NCBI GenBank assembly: GCA_963707125.1
Contig: CAVPOU010000019.1
Coordinates: forward strand, 1-64,000
Direction: 5' to 3'
Origin: CAVPDE01 sp963707125
GTDB taxonomy: Bacteria; Desulfobacterota; DSM-4660; Desulfatiglandales; HGW-15
DNA length: 64,000 nucleotides
Shown: one piece after another, positions 43,182 to 51,366 of the stretch
Layout of the letters: each line of letters begins with the position of its first letter
How positions within the stretch are numbered: the stretch's first letter is position 1
Translations under genes and position numbers: made by a program
Notes under the pieces: generated by a model
Seen by the model: the letters and a program-made list of their open reading frames with translations, nothing else
Databases searched by the model: none
Told to the model about the DNA's origin: nothing

Positions 43182-43320
43182 TGATAAGAAATTGCTTCAG
43201 ATGGGGCGGAGTAGGTGATAAGAACTCGCTTCAGATGGGGCGGAGTATAAGGGAAGCCGTCGTTGTGTGTCAAGGGAAAACCTGGCACAGGATGCTGAGG
43301 GCCGGAGGATTACGAGGGCC
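43182..43320. repeat. Dispersed repeat, tandem copy next to dnaE2 end
   Basis: GGTGATAAGAA.TTGCTTCAGA occurs twice in tandem (43180-43215 and 43213-43250), followed by TGTGTGTCAAGGG and TGCTGAGGGCCGGAGGATTA, i.e. the diverged version of the repeats at 21105 and 41940. It overlaps the 3' end of dnaE2. Confidence 0.7.
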
Positions 43321-43782
43321 GTGTAGCCGATTTCTTTGGGTTTGCTTGTCCAGGAAGTCGATCCATTCTACGGTCAGGGTGATAGCCGTGAAATCCGATT
43401 CCACCTTGCCCTTCAGAAGATAGGGCCGCATCTCGTTCAGAATGTGGCAGAACCGGTGATAGACTTTCGGGAAGAAGACCGTCTCGTAGATGCCCGTGGT
43501 GTCCTCGAAGGAGACGAACTTCATGGGGTCGCCGTCCTTCGTTTGCACGGTCTTGCCGGTGACCAGCCACCCGATGGTGGTGATGTGCTCGCCTATGTGG
43601 AGATGAAGGTCGCAGGCCTTCACGTAATGCAATCTTCTTAGGATGTCTCTGTAACGGTCAAGGGGATGGATGGAAAGATAGAAACCAAGGGTGTCGAGCT
43701 CATGCTTGAGCATAAGTAATTTGGAGTAGGGCGGTGGGGAGAAAGTCCCCCTGTCCCCCCTCCCCTTTATCCCCTCCCGCAA
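43270..43782 (-). pseudogene. dnaE2 C-terminal part in a separate frame
   Basis: Reads KLLMLKHELDTLGFYLSIHPLDRYRDILRRLHYVKACDLHLHIGEHITTIGWL, then the OB-fold part DPMKFVSFEDTTGIYETVFFP.. to ..ESDFTAITLTVEWIDFLDK. This is the natural continuation of the polymerase at 43767-46520, but in a different frame because a repeat (43740-43905) has been inserted. It is the in-place source for the dispersed fragments at 14, 15, 20 and 40 kb. Confidence 0.85.
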
Positions 43783-43905
43783 GGGGGAGGGGAGCTTGGA
43801 AATTGGTTTCCTCTCCCTCGATGGGGGAGGGCAAGGGTGGGGGTGGAAGTTTCTGGACTCCTCTCCGCGCGGGAGGGGAGGGTTGAAATTATTTGTTTGA
43901 AAGGA
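43740..43905. repeat. GC-rich palindromic repeat (CCCTCCC/GGGAGGG type) inside dnaE2
   Basis: Blocks such as CCCCTCCCGCAAGGGGGAGG, CTCTCCCTCGATGGGGGAGG and CTCCTCTCCGCGCGGGAGGG: a cluster of hairpins. In the dnaE2 frame it is read as a Pro/Arg-rich tail (TLALPHRGRG). Confidence 0.8.
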
Positions 43906-46520
43906 AGGGGGGGCAGGGGGGATTCAAAGAGGTTAAGGGAAGAAGACGCAGAAGGGGTGTCGAAGAAGCGAAGGGCCTTCCACAAAAGGGCGGGCCTGGT
44001 TTCCCCATGGGCGATGGAATCAAAGCAGCCTGCCTTGATGAGAACACGCACATCCTGCAGATGGACATGGCCTGATGTTCGAAGGAGAAAATTGTCGAGG
44101 CCTGTAAAGGGCCCGTGTTTCGATCGTTCGCGAACAATAAACTCCAGTCCCTCCTGAGACACATCTTTGAGTTGCATGAGCCCCACTCTGATTTCTTTGT
44201 CCTTTCCCGTGTACTTGATCTCACTTTCATTGATATCCGGAGGCAGGATCTTGAGCCCCATGCGTCGCGCTTCCGAGAGGTAGCCGAAGGTGGAGTAGTA
44301 GCCTCCGCCGTTGGAGATGACAGCGGCCATGAACTCGGCAGGGTAGTGAGCCCTGAGATAAGCGGACTTGTAGGCCACCAAAGTGTAACTGGCCGAATGG
44401 GGTTTGCAGAAGCTGTAGCCTTCAAAACCCATCATCATCTGCCACACCTCCTCGATCTTTTCCTGGCTCACCCCTCTCGCGCTTGCTCCCTTCACAAAGC
44501 GGGAATAGAAGTCACGAAGCTTTTTCTCCCTGTGCTTCTTGCTCACCACCTTCCGAAGGGTATCGGCCTCTGCCGCGTCAAATCCCGCCATAGCCATAGC
44601 GGACTGGCTCAATTGCTCCTGAAAGACCATGACCCCGAGGGTTTCTTCCAGAACCGGTCGCAGAAAGGGATGAGGAGGCTCCCAGGGTTCGCCGTGAAGC
44701 CTGGCAACCCACTCCCTGATGCTCTGGTTCGATGCCGGCCGGATGATGGAAGTCACGACCACGTTGAGATGGAAGTGATCGAGACGGGAGTACTCTTCAA
44801 AGGTAAAGCCTGAGCTCACCTTTTTGAGCGTCTGCCTTGTGGCGGGGCTTTCAAAGTAAAAGACCCCGAAGGTGTTGCCGTCATAAAAAATATTCATCGT
44901 CTCCGGATCATCAGTAGGGTCCCAGCTCGCATAGTCGATCTTGCGGTCGTAGTTCCTTTCCACCAGTGCAAGGGCATCCCGGATGACCGCAAGGCTCCGG
45001 TTGCCGAGGAGATCGATCTTGACAAGCCCTGCCTCTTCCACCGCATCTTTCTCCCACTGGAGCACCTGGAGACCGCTCGCGGAAATTTCCACCGGGCAGT
45101 AACGACGGATCTCGTCAGGCACAATGACCATGCCTCCGCAGTGGACAGAGAGATGATTGAGATGGTCCTCAAGTTGAACGGCAGCGCTCAAAATTTCATC
45201 CCAGGGTTTCTTGAACTCGACGCCTCTCATCTTGGGATGGTTGGCCAGCTCTTTCCAGATGTGTTTAAGGTGCCAGCCATAGCCGATTTTGCCGGTCACC
45301 CGGCTGATCTCCGTATCGGTGAGACCGAAGACTTTGGCCACCTCCCGGAGGGCGGACCTGGCCCCGTAGGTGTTGTGATTGGCCACCATGGCGGCTCTTC
45401 TGGTCCCGTACCGGGCAAAGACATAGTCCACGATCTGTTCCCGTTCATCCCATGCGAAGTCCACATCAATGTCCGGAGGATCGAGCCGGCCGGGATTCAG
45501 GAACCGCTCAAAGAAGAGGCGGTGCTTGATGGGATCCACGTGGGTGATTCCCAGAGCGTAGGAGACGATGGAGGCCGCCGCACTTCCCCTGCCGCAGGAG
45601 CGGCCTGCTTTCCTGGTGATGTCCGCCACGACCAGGAAGTAGTGGGCGAAATTCTTCTCCTGGATGATTTTCATCTCGTGCTCTATGCGGTCCAATATCT
45701 CCTTGGTGAGCTCGCCATAGCGCCACCTGCACCCTTCGAGGGTGGCTTGGTACAGGGTGTCGTAGGCTTCTTGGTCGGTCATCTCGTTGAAACAGGGAAA
45801 AATGATGCGGCTGAAATCCCACTCTGTAAGGCATTGTTCGGCAACTGCCGCGGTGTTGCGGATCGCTCCGGGAGCATGGGGGAACTGGTCCATCATGGAC
45901 CGGGGGGAGTTCAGGGAATTGTGTTCCCGGCAGGTGTCCCCGTACTTGAGGCGGGAGAGCTTGGTGTTCAGGGCGACAGCGCGAAGAATCCGGTGAAGAG
46001 GAAATTGGTCCTTCTCAAGGAGGTAAACCCGGTTTGTCGCGAGAGGCGGGATTCCGCTCTGGCGGGAGAAGGCATAGCAGGCGGCCATGTTGTAGCCCGG
46101 CGACATTTCTGAAAAAAGATTTTCGAGGCTGTCTTTCCTGAGGGCTTTCAAAAGCGTGAAGTCATCGGAGAGGATGATGAGGCCATGGCGCATCTCCTTC
46201 AAGGATGTGATCAGGTCGAAATCCTGATGACACTGGCGGGCTGAGATGATGCGGCAGAGGTTGGCATATCCATCATGGTTTCGGACAAGGAGCACGGCCC
46301 GGTGCTCATCCGTGACGATCTCACTCCCCACGATGGGGTGAAGACCTTTTTCTTTTGCCGCTTCGATAAAGTAGATCAGGCCGTAAAGGCCGTTGGTGTC
46401 GGTGAGGGCGAGACGATCCATGCCCTGCTCTGCGGCGGACTGGCAGAGGTCTTCAAGGGTGGCCATCCCCCATCCTGGGGAGTAGTGGGAGTGGACGTTG
46501 AGGTGAACAAACACGCTCAT
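43767..46520 (-). CDS. dnaE2: Error-prone DNA polymerase III alpha-like subunit DnaE2/ImuC (C-terminus separated by repeat)
   Basis: 917 codons. PHP domain at the N-terminus (MSVFVHLNVHSHYSPGWGMATLEDL, LALTDTNGLYGLI). The polymerase palm has the PPDIDVDFAWDEREQIVDYVFARYG motif (metal Asp) and the CGRGSAAASIVSYALGITHVDPI region. The thumb/finger region ends with EGYSFCKPHSASYTLVAYKSAYLRAHYPAEFMAAVISN. After KAGCFDSIA the chain runs into a Pro/Arg-rich tail read from the inserted repeat and stops, so the OB-fold part (43270-43740) is translated only if the frame is recovered. A polymerase lacking this part may be partly active. Downstream of lexA and the imuB-like gene on the same strand, forming the SOS mutagenesis operon. 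No imuA-like gene is seen between them. Confidence 0.88.
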   Translation of the reverse strand: MSVFVHLNVHSHYSPGWGMATLEDLCQSAAEQGMDRLALTDTNGLYGLIYFIEAAKEKGLHPIVGSEIVTDEHRAVLLVRNHDGYANLCRIISARQCHQDFDLITSLKEMRHGLIILSDDFTLLKALRKDSLENLFSEMSPGYNMAACYAFSRQSGIPPLATNRVYLLEKDQFPLHRILRAVALNTKLSRLKYGDTCREHNSLNSPRSMMDQFPHAPGAIRNTAAVAEQCLTEWDFSRIIFPCFNEMTDQEAYDTLYQATLEGCRWRYGELTKEILDRIEHEMKIIQEKNFAHYFLVVADITRKAGRSCGRGSAAASIVSYALGITHVDPIKHRLFFERFLNPGRLDPPDIDVDFAWDEREQIVDYVFARYGTRRAAMVANHNTYGARSALREVAKVFGLTDTEISRVTGKIGYGWHLKHIWKELANHPKMRGVEFKKPWDEILSAAVQLEDHLNHLSVHCGGMVIVPDEIRRYCPVEISASGLQVLQWEKDAVEEAGLVKIDLLGNRSLAVIRDALALVERNYDRKIDYASWDPTDDPETMNIFYDGNTFGVFYFESPATRQTLKKVSSGFTFEEYSRLDHFHLNVVVTSIIRPASNQSIREWVARLHGEPWEPPHPFLRPVLEETLGVMVFQEQLSQSAMAMAGFDAAEADTLRKVVSKKHREKKLRDFYSRFVKGASARGVSQEKIEEVWQMMMGFEGYSFCKPHSASYTLVAYKSAYLRAHYPAEFMAAVISNGGGYYSTFGYLSEARRMGLKILPPDINESEIKYTGKDKEIRVGLMQLKDVSQEGLEFIVRERSKHGPFTGLDNFLLRTSGHVHLQDVRVLIKAGCFDSIAHGETRPALLWKALRFFDTPSASSSLNLFESPLPPLPFKQIISTLPSRAERSPETSTPTLALPHRGRGNQFPSSPPPCGRG

Positions 46521-46619
46521 AGTTCGCTACGGCGCAAGGCCAATTATTTGCCGCCGAGTAGAGAGGAGGCGCGTAGTTGTTTAGGCCAATGACTTCCATT
46601 GTATCCACCTTTTCAGGTA

Positions 46620-47411
46620 TCGTGGCAAATAGCCATCAGGCCCTGCAGCACGTTTCCTCCTCCCCCTCTAAAATTCCGTACGTCGAGTTTTCCCCAGTAC
46701 GGCTTCAAACTGGAGTTCAACCACGACCTTCGCCGACTGTTTCCGGCTTAAGTGCAAGGCCCACATACACTCGCATCCAGCCAGCTTATACGTGGCTAAA
46801 GCCCTTGACCCTGAAGAGAGATCTTAAATCCCGTAACTGGGCCATCGCCCAAGCGGTTCTCCCCTCAAAATCGAGAGACATTCCAGTCCAGAGGCCCTTG
46901 GCTCCCCAGAAGGTTATGTTGTCCTCCCGGATCATCGCTTACTATGGCCTCATCCGAAACTCTCGACCCCTCCCATCAACTTATGAATTATATGATGGGT
47001 CTTTGCCCTACGGCCTTGTATGGGCTGGTATCGAGAGGCTCCCCAATTTGCTCCGCACATCTCTTTCCTCCGTGCCGCCTTCCGTACCCCGGCGGTCCGA
47101 GTGGTTGCCTTTGACTGTTCCTTCCCCACCCGCTCTGGCCTTCGCCAAATCTGTACTGGCTCGGCAGCCGCATTTCCACACACGCCGGTTCCCGTGTGGA
47201 ATGTGTAACGAGGCTGCAAAGTTCGCTTTATGCTACGGCCCGGAAGAATTGCTAGCCCTTCACCGGCAAGGGCGTTTACTTTCGAGCTTTCACCTAAGCA
47301 AGTCGCCTTACTCAGGCGTCGAATATAACTATGCGGGCAAACAGCCAATTCCCGCAGCTGGACTTTCACCAGCTAGATACGCGGCCCTATGGGCTGCGAA
47401 CAGACCCACAC
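46620..47411 (-). mobile_element. Probable ORF-less group II intron
   Basis: On the minus strand, sequence near 47380-47395 reads CTAGCTGGTGAAAGTCCAGC, then GCCTGAGTAAGGCGACTTGC and TAGGTGAAAGCTCGAAAG, the style of group II domain I. Near the other end (46704-46674) AGCCGT..TGGGGAAAACTC..CGTACGG forms a domain V hairpin with a GAAA loop and the invariant AGC start. Just after it a domain VI-like arm precedes the presumed 3' end near 46620. No reverse transcriptase frame exists within the about 790 bases, though ATCCGGGAGGACAACATAAC and CTTCTGGGGAGCC resemble the region before RT genes. A hairpin (47416-47446) lies at the 5' side, as for class C introns. The boundaries are approximate. Confidence 0.55.
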
Positions 47412-47533
47412 AGACTTTTCGTTCGACCGACCCGGCCGAACGAAAGGAGGAGGTGAGCTTAGGAATTCATGAGCCAATGAACTGGTTTTAACTGATCACT
47501 GTCGACTGATTACTGGTTCTCCCGTGGCCCGTG
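47401..47533. repeat. Direct repeat flanking the imuB-like gene, 3' side copy
   Basis: CAGACCCACACAGACTTTTC, then a hairpin TTCGTTCG/CGAACGAA and ACTGATTACTGG-like words. About 85 per cent the same as 48787-48919 on the other side of the imuB-like gene. The intron begins inside or next to this copy. Confidence 0.78.
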
Positions 47534-47541
47534 TACCTTCT

Positions 47542-48705
47542 TCATGTTGTCCTGCCATACTGGATGAGTGTTTCACCGTGCTTCTCCCTGATGCGATCCA
47601 GAGCGCTGATGACCTGGGCTTTCTTCTTCTCGTCCTGAGGGGCAAAGGCGAAAAGCGAGAGCTGGGTGCTGGGAGCTGAAAAATCCTTGAACCATATCTT
47701 CATGAATCTCACTCTCACACGGCGCTGGCAGGCCTTGAGGAACGCGGCTTCGAGAGGCGCGTAGAGATCAAAATCCCAGAAACTGGGTTTGGGAATCTGG
47801 ACATGGCGGGTGACCTCCTCCTGATCCGCATACCTGAAGTAGAGCCCTGCTTTTCGAGGGAGCAGGCTCCGGCTTCGAAGCTGGTAGGAACACTTTTCAA
47901 CCAGCCCGTAGAGAACCCCGAGCAGTTTCTCATCATCGTTCTCATCTTGAGGAAGGGCTGCTTCTTCGGTGACCATGGGCTCTGTTGAAGGAGGAAAGAC
48001 AGGAGTGGGGTCAATGCCGAGTGCCCTCTGGTGGATCACATAGGCCTGCTGACCGAAAAGAAGTTCCAGGCTGCCCATGTCAAGAACAGCAACTTGCCGC
48101 ACCAGAGTGATGTTCAGTTCTTCAAGGAGGATTCTTCTTCGCACAGGACCTATGCCGGGAAGGACGTTCACCTTGAGAGGAGCCATGAAGGAGGGCTCAC
48201 GGCCGTGGTCCACATCCAGAACTCCTTCGGAGCGAAGGAGTTGGGAAGCAATGCTGGAGACCATTTTGTTGCTTGCCACCCCCACGGTTCCTGAAAGGTG
48301 CGCCTGTTCCTTGATCTCCTGCGTGAGACGGTTTGCCGCGTCCTTGGCCTTCCCCCAGAGGCGATTGGTTCCGGTCACATCAAGGTAGATGTGGCCCGGC
48401 TGGGAAGGCTCCCAGAGGGGCGTATAGCGGGCCACCACACCGGCGAGGACCTGGCAAGCCTTTGTGGTGAGATCATGATCCGGAGGAAGGACGGTCAGGC
48501 TGGGGCAAAATTTCATGGCCTTGCCGAAGGGCATGCCTTTGAAGATGCCTTCCTGCCGGGCTTCGGCTGAGACGGAGAGGAGGAGGGCTCGCTCGGAATG
48601 GGGCGGAGCCACAGCCACAGGCCGGCCCCTGAGCTCCGGCCGGATGACCCTCGCCACCGCAATGGGGAAGGAAGGGATGTGAACATGTATAATATTTCGA
48701 TCCAT
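47542..48705 (-). CDS. imuB: Y-family DNA polymerase homologue lacking catalytic acids (ImuB-like)
   Basis: 387 residues from ATG 48705. Aligned by eye with E. coli DinB: the first metal site HVDMD reads HVHIP (Asp8 to His, Asp10 to Pro), and the second site SLDEAYLDVT reads QPGHIYLDVT (Asp103 and Glu104 lost). All three catalytic carboxylates are missing, which is the mark of ImuB. The fold remains: GRPVAVAPPHSERALLLSVSAEARQEGIFKGMPFGKA, GVASNKMVSSIASQL, NVLPGIGPVRRRIL (HhH) and the little-finger end. The C-terminus ends after TQLSLFAF, a beta-clamp-binding-like word. In the known mutasome ImuB bridges the clamp, ImuA and ImuC/DnaE2. It lies between lexA and dnaE2. Confidence 0.85.
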   Translation of the reverse strand: MDRNIIHVHIPSFPIAVARVIRPELRGRPVAVAPPHSERALLLSVSAEARQEGIFKGMPFGKAMKFCPSLTVLPPDHDLTTKACQVLAGVVARYTPLWEPSQPGHIYLDVTGTNRLWGKAKDAANRLTQEIKEQAHLSGTVGVASNKMVSSIASQLLRSEGVLDVDHGREPSFMAPLKVNVLPGIGPVRRRILLEELNITLVRQVAVLDMGSLELLFGQQAYVIHQRALGIDPTPVFPPSTEPMVTEEAALPQDENDDEKLLGVLYGLVEKCSYQLRSRSLLPRKAGLYFRYADQEEVTRHVQIPKPSFWDFDLYAPLEAAFLKACQRRVRVRFMKIWFKDFSAPSTQLSLFAFAPQDEKKKAQVISALDRIREKHGETLIQYGRTT

Positions 48706-48786
48706 GATTTCAAACGGTCTTGGTCCGGGATAGCAGGTTAACCTTGAAAATGGACGGTGCACGGCGCACGGCCGATTATTTTGCCA

Positions 48787-48919
48787 CAGACCCACACAGA
48801 CTTTTCGTTCGACCGACCCGGCCGAACAAAGGATGAAGTGAGCTTACAAACTCGTGAGCCAATGAACCGGTTTCTAACTGTTCACCGTTTACTGATCACT
48901 AGGCTTTTCCCGTGTCCCG
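48787..48919. repeat. Direct repeat flanking the imuB-like gene, 5' side copy
   Basis: See 47401-47533. It begins CAGACCCACACAGACTTTTC and ends GGCTTTTCCCGTGTCCCGTT, in the 214-base gap between lexA and the imuB-like gene. Confidence 0.78.
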
Positions 48920-49525
48920 TTATTTATACTGCCTCATGACTCCAACGACTTTGCCCTGGATCTGGAGATCGCCCTGCTGAACAAGGATGGGCGCCATGCC
49001 GGAGTGGGCGGGACGGAGTTCCACACCGTCTTCCCTTGGATAATATTTTTTAACCGTTGCTTCGTTGTTGATGAGGGCCACCACGGTCTCTCCATTTTCA
49101 GCGGCGGGTTGCTTCCTTACGATGATGAAATCACCGTCCAGGATCCCGTCCTCTTTCATGGAATCCCCTTTGACCTGGAGAACAAAGTGGTCTCCCTGTC
49201 CGATCATGGATGGAGGAACTTCGATCACGTCCACGGTTTCCACAGCCTCGATAGGTTTTCCTGCAGCCACTCTTCCAAGGAGGGGAAACTCGAAGCGCCT
49301 GGTTTCCACAGGGCTGATCACTTCGATGGCCCGCTTCAGATTCTTTTTGCCAGGAAGGCGGACATAGCCTTTTCTCTCCAAGGTCTTGAGATAGGTTGTG
49401 ACCGTGTTATAAGAGGTAAAGCCGAAGTGTGAACAGATCTCTTCAAAGCTCGGAGGCTTGCTCCAGTCATGGATGTATCCGGATATAAATCCGAGAAATT
49501 CTTTCTGTTTTTCCGTCAACTTCAT
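48920..49525 (-). CDS. lexA: LexA repressor
   Basis: 201 residues. N-terminal HTH (KLTEKQKEFLGFISGYIHDWSKPPSFEEICSHFGFTSYNTVTTYLKTLERKGYVRL). Cleavage site Ala-Gly in LLGRVAAGKPI, catalytic Ser in VKGDSMKEDGILDGD and Lys in VVALINNEATVKKYY. All parts for RecA-stimulated self-cleavage are present. Heads the SOS operon with the imuB-like gene and dnaE2; a palindrome 26 bases before its start is a likely own operator. Confidence 0.93.
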   Translation of the reverse strand: MKLTEKQKEFLGFISGYIHDWSKPPSFEEICSHFGFTSYNTVTTYLKTLERKGYVRLPGKKNLKRAIEVISPVETRRFEFPLLGRVAAGKPIEAVETVDVIEVPPSMIGQGDHFVLQVKGDSMKEDGILDGDFIIVRKQPAAENGETVVALINNEATVKKYYPREDGVELRPAHSGMAPILVQQGDLQIQGKVVGVMRQYK

Positions 49526-49550
49526 TTTTCCCCTCCCTGTGTGCCAGTAG

Positions 49551-49584
49551 AACTTACAGTTTTTGGATAAGAATACTGTAAGTT
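49551..49584 (-). promoter_or_regulatory. Inverted repeat before lexA, likely LexA operator
   Basis: AACTTACAGT and ACTGTAAGTT, a perfect 10-base inverted repeat with a 14-base AT-rich spacer, 26 bases upstream of lexA. It differs from the E. coli CTGT-N8-ACAG and the Gram-positive CGAAC sites. The core ACAGT..ACTGT is shared with the E. coli box halves. Confidence 0.65.
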
Positions 49585-50265
49585 TTTATGAAAGTCAAGA
49601 TAGAATTGAAGATAGAAGAACTACTAAGGGCCCGTGATAATGAGGAGTCGCTTCCTGTCGATGAATCTTGTAAACCGCAGGCGGACCATCTATGGTGTGA
49701 ATTTCGTTATCAGAAAGATGACGTAACTGCTCAGGTGTTTAGGCTGAAGGCTGAAGACTGAAGGGCAATAATGATCATCCATGACACAATCACCTGCCAA
49801 CGTATCCAAACGATCTTGGCTTTGTGTGGTCGCGCATGTCTTTTCCTTCAGTCTGTCTACCTTCAGTCTATCTACCTGAGTAGTTACAAGATGACAACAC
49901 CTCATGTGACAGATCGGATCAGGAGAAAGAACGGAGAGTTGACCGGTTTTTCCACGGCCGGTACCGGGCTGCTCTTGACAGGGCGTGTGATCCTGTCATT
50001 GCCAAATAGGGCAAACAAGCGAGGATGAAGGGGAGAGGCTTCTTTTTCCCCTTTACATTTTGAATGGATAGCTGCATTCTAGCCATCGAAGGAAACCTTA
50101 GGAAACGATCCCTGTTTTTGCAGCTGAGGATAACTTCATCGATAAGCGAGCCTATCTCATGCGGCATCAGCGAATCCTCTCGCGCCATTTTTTCTTCCTA
50201 ATCCCGCCGCGTTTTTTTATCCGAAATCAACGTCTATTCTTTCTGTTTGAATTGGAGAATCCCCT
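49585..50265. other. Intergenic region
   Basis: Holds the MITE-like element at 49723-49887. 49890-50265 shows no supported gene; a weak GGAGAATCCCCTATG ribosome region precedes the ATG at 50266. Confidence 0.5.
49723..49887. repeat. MITE-like element with GTAACT..AGTTAC ends, copy 1
   Basis: Ends GTAACTGCTCAGGTGTTTAG and CTACCTGAGTAGTTAC are inverted; the inside contains AGGCTGAAGGCTGAAGACTG facing CTTCAGTCTGTCTACCTTCA. Copy 2 is at 60077-60246. No coding capacity. Confidence 0.8.
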
Positions 50266-51366
50266 ATGAACAGAGGTCTTAAAGGACTGGAGAGCAAAGT
50301 CCTCGATCAAGGTCAGTGCGCAGCCTGCGGGGCATGCCTCTCTCTTTGTCCTTATTTGCGCTCCTGGAAAGGAAGAACCGTCAAGTTGCACGATTGCGAT
50401 CTCTCCGAAGGACGCTGTTTCTCCTTTTGCCCCAGGACGGAGGTGGACCTTGATGCCCTTCATCGGTCCCTGTTCGGCAAGGGATATGAAGACATTGAAA
50501 CAGGGCCTATGCGGCGAGTGGTGATGGCAAGGGCTCTTGCCCAGGAATTCAAGAAAAACGCTCAGAATGGAGGGGTTGTTTCCGCGCTGATTGACCTTGC
50601 TCTTGAGGACGGCGTTATCCAGGCTGCCATACTCACGGAGCGTGATGCCGAGCTTCTTCCTCAAGGCCGAATTGTGAAAAGCAGAGAAGAGGTGCTTTCA
50701 TGTTCCGGCTCGAGCTATGTCACAGGATATACCCTCGAAGCGCTCAATCGTGGACCGTGGCAGGGCGAGGAGCGCATCGGGGTGGTGGGGCTCCCGTGCC
50801 AGGTTCTTGCCCTTGCCCGCATGAAAGCGTCGGCCCTTGAAAAAAGAACACCCATTGACCGGGTGGATCTCGTGGTCGGCCTCTTCTGCACTTGGGCCCT
50901 GGATTACCGGCCTTTCGCAGGATTTCTCAAAGAGCGATTCGGAGACAAGCCCATTCAAAAGCTCGACATCACCCCGCCGCCAGAGCGGCTTCTCAACGTC
51001 ACGGTGGGCAATGAGTTTCACCAGATCCCCCTTGATGAGATCCGTGCTTTTATCAGGCCGAGCTGCCAGGTGTGCCTGGACATGACCTCCGAACTTTCAG
51101 ACATCTCTGTGGGCACGGTCGAAGGGGAAGAGGGCTGGAACACGGTGATCGTCCGCACCGCAAGGGGTGAGGATCTCCTCCGCCGCGCCGAATCAAAGGG
51201 AGTGCTGGAAACCAGGGGCTATCCTGACGACAAATGGGCCCATCTCAAGGAAGCCTCCATCCTCAAAAAGCAACGTGGTTTAAATGCTCTTAATGACGTG
51301 CAGGAAAAATATGTGACCCTTCCCCAAAGAGTCATTGATGCCATTATGAAGGAGGTGGCCCCGTGA
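50266..51366 (+). CDS. Coenzyme F420 hydrogenase/dehydrogenase beta-subunit-like ferredoxin protein
   Basis: 366 residues. N-terminal 4Fe-4S ligands in QCAACGACLSLCPYLRSW and CDLSEGRCFSFCP. The FrhB/FdhB-type body follows: AQNGGVVSALIDLALEDGVIQAAILT, RIGVVGLPCQVLALARMK, VVGLFCTWALDYRPF and RPSCQVCLDMTSELSDISVGTVEGEEGWNTVIVRT. Members oxidise or reduce a flavin or F420 with ferredoxin; in non-methanogens they partner other oxidoreductases. Its stop overlaps the iorA start by 4 bases (GTGA), and it lies in an operon with iorA and iorB, so it probably transfers electrons from indolepyruvate oxidation. Confidence 0.87.
   Translation: MNRGLKGLESKVLDQGQCAACGACLSLCPYLRSWKGRTVKLHDCDLSEGRCFSFCPRTEVDLDALHRSLFGKGYEDIETGPMRRVVMARALAQEFKKNAQNGGVVSALIDLALEDGVIQAAILTERDAELLPQGRIVKSREEVLSCSGSSYVTGYTLEALNRGPWQGEERIGVVGLPCQVLALARMKASALEKRTPIDRVDLVVGLFCTWALDYRPFAGFLKERFGDKPIQKLDITPPPERLLNVTVGNEFHQIPLDEIRAFIRPSCQVCLDMTSELSDISVGTVEGEEGWNTVIVRTARGEDLLRRAESKGVLETRGYPDDKWAHLKEASILKKQRGLNALNDVQEKYVTLPQRVIDAIMKEVAP

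Noticed and set aside
47416..47446. Hairpin TTCGTTCG/CGAACGAA as an intrinsic terminator
   Set aside because: The stem is strong but no T-run follows on the minus strand, and the same hairpin is part of a direct repeat present twice; described as a repeat instead.
46577..47491. 304-codon open frame on the plus strand
   Set aside because: It runs antisense through the group II intron-like RNA, has no recognisable domain, no ribosome site and a composition like other structured RNA regions.
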